This document shows positions 63,234-64,000 of a stretch of 64,000 nucleotides of DNA, one piece after another. The notes below the pieces were generated by a model. The model was not told the origin of the DNA. It searched no databases and saw nothing but the letters and a program-made list of their open reading frames with translations. The stretch's first letter is position 1; every line of letters starts with the position of its first letter. Position numbers and translations under genes: made by a program. Source of the DNA: CAWBRT01 sp963696525 (lineage in GTDB: Bacteria > Acidobacteriota > Terriglobia > Terriglobales > Acidobacteriaceae); contig CAVOKO010000011.1 of assembly GCA_963696525.1 (NCBI GenBank), positions 310,001-374,000 on the forward strand, written 5' to 3'.

Positions 63234-64000
63234 ATGCGAACTGTAACCCTGGAAGAACACTTCTCTACCCCCGAGGTGGTGAAAGCCACGGCACACCTGC
63301 AGAGCGGTTCCAGGTCGGGCTTTGTCGAGGTTGTACGCGACAAGCTACTCGACCTGGGGGAAGGCCGGATTGCCGACATGGACGCGGCCGGCATCGACGT
63401 GCAGGTGCTATCGTTGGTGAACAGCGGCATGGATAAGTTGGAGCCCGTAACCGCGACCGCGCTGGTGCGCGACGCAAACGACCAACTGGCGGCAGCCGTG
63501 CGGACGCATCCCGACCGCTTTGCCGCCTTCGCCGCGCTGGCCCTGCAAGACCCCGCCGCGGCGGCAGCCGAGCTTAAGCGCTGCGTATGTTCGCTGGGTT
63601 TCAAAGGAGCGCTGGTGCACGGCACCACCAACGGCGTCTTCCTCGATCAGCCGCAGTTTGCGCCGCTGTTTGAGACCGCGGAGGCGCTTGATGTTCCCAT
63701 CTACCTGCATCCGACACCGGCGCCGCAGCCGGTGCAGGAGGCATACTATGGCGGACTGCCCGGCAACACTGGCTTTTTCCTTTCGACGGCTGCCTGGGGA
63801 TGGCACGCGGATCTCGGGATGCATTGCCTGCGCCTGATCGTTTCCGGACTGTTCGACCGCTTTCCGAAACTCAAGATCATCATCGGACACATGGGGGAAA
63901 ATCTGCCATTTTCGATTGCCCGCGCCGATTCGATTTTGGCGCGCGGCGCCAATCATCTCCAGCGCCGAGTGGCCGACTATTTCTATGAGAACTTCTATCT
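63234..64000 (+). CDS. amidohydrolase-2 family (ACMSD/resorcylate-decarboxylase-like), partial
   Basis: 255 codons are visible and the gene runs off the window. Amidohydrolase_2 features: the N-terminal VTLEEHFSTPE (E-x-H metal motif), PIYLHPTPAP (metal His), FPKLKIIIGHMGENLPF (metal His) and the conserved loop VADYFYENFY. Relatives decarboxylate aromatic or muconic acids (2-amino-3-carboxymuconate semialdehyde, gamma-resorcylate, 2,3-dihydroxybenzoate). AAGG lies near the ATG. Placement near a PaaK-like ligase fits aromatic catabolism, but a direct link is not shown. Confidence 0.85.
   Translation, partial: MRTVTLEEHFSTPEVVKATAHLQSGSRSGFVEVVRDKLLDLGEGRIADMDAAGIDVQVLSLVNSGMDKLEPVTATALVRDANDQLAAAVRTHPDRFAAFAALALQDPAAAAAELKRCVCSLGFKGALVHGTTNGVFLDQPQFAPLFETAEALDVPIYLHPTPAPQPVQEAYYGGLPGNTGFFLSTAAWGWHADLGMHCLRLIVSGLFDRFPKLKIIIGHMGENLPFSIARADSILARGANHLQRRVADYFYENFY

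Overview
The window reads as chromosomal DNA of an acidobacterium-like bacterium. The basis is indirect: a GC-rich background, a PEP-CTERM protein, a tannase-family esterase, CzcCBA-type efflux, AraC/OruR-type regulators, and several dispersed GAAAAACTC-ended and CTCTGTGGTT-type intergenic repeats. No rRNA, phage module or CRISPR array was seen.

Region by region. 0.1-0.7 kb: a zinc-ribbon membrane protein. 0.7-11.6 kb: a sugar-catabolism island, visibly AT-richer than its surroundings between about 2.5 and 9.5 kb. It encodes two RpiB/LacAB-family isomerases, a TIM-barrel sugar isomerase/epimerase, a YtfQ-R-T-YjfF type ABC importer, a split transketolase and an L-fucose-isomerase-like enzyme, but no sugar kinase. 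12-18 kb: oxidoreductases (nitronate monooxygenase-like, nitroreductase), a basic Lys/Ala-rich protein, an HExxH peptidase, a ferredoxin and a PAS protein. 18-24 kb: tannase-like esterase, then a frameshifted zinc alcohol dehydrogenase, an AraC regulator and an aldo/keto reductase behind two 21-bp-phased direct repeats. 24-28 kb: methyltransferase, then an amidohydrolase plus a DcuC-type transporter. 28.6-35 kb: a czcCBA-like metal-efflux operon whose RND gene is broken by several frameshifts, and tRNA-Ser(GGA). 35.6-40.5 kb: bacterioferritin, a response regulator with a degenerate receiver, PilZ protein, TldE and TldD. 40.6-41.4 kb: an IS5-family insertion. 41.9-51.4 kb: PEP-CTERM protein, ahcY, metK, a RodZ-like protein, GAF-GGDEF cyclase, mreD, mreC and mreB. 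51.4-54.9 kb: a candidate structured RNA, aldehyde dehydrogenase and aminotransferase. 55-60 kb: a permease divergent from an FAD oxidoreductase, a phenylacetate-CoA-ligase-like enzyme and an ACT protein. 60-64 kb: HEAT-repeat protein, small exported protein, the remnant of an ACT-domain gene, and the start of an amidohydrolase/decarboxylase.

How the genes fit together. The sugar island can be read as import followed by aldose-ketose isomerisation, two-carbon transfer by transketolase and further isomerisation. Without a kinase this matches the logic of transketolase-type sulfoglycolysis, or a related pathway for an unusual sugar; this is inference. The mre/rodZ/GGDEF block concerns cell shape and signalling, and ahcY/metK are the two S-adenosylmethionine-cycle enzymes. 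The 55-60 kb block looks like uptake and CoA activation of an aryl-acid-type substrate.

Caution on sequence quality. At least ten apparent single-base frameshifts lie in otherwise well-conserved genes, and nearly all are equivalent to one extra base. Some of the pseudogenes may therefore be assembly errors.
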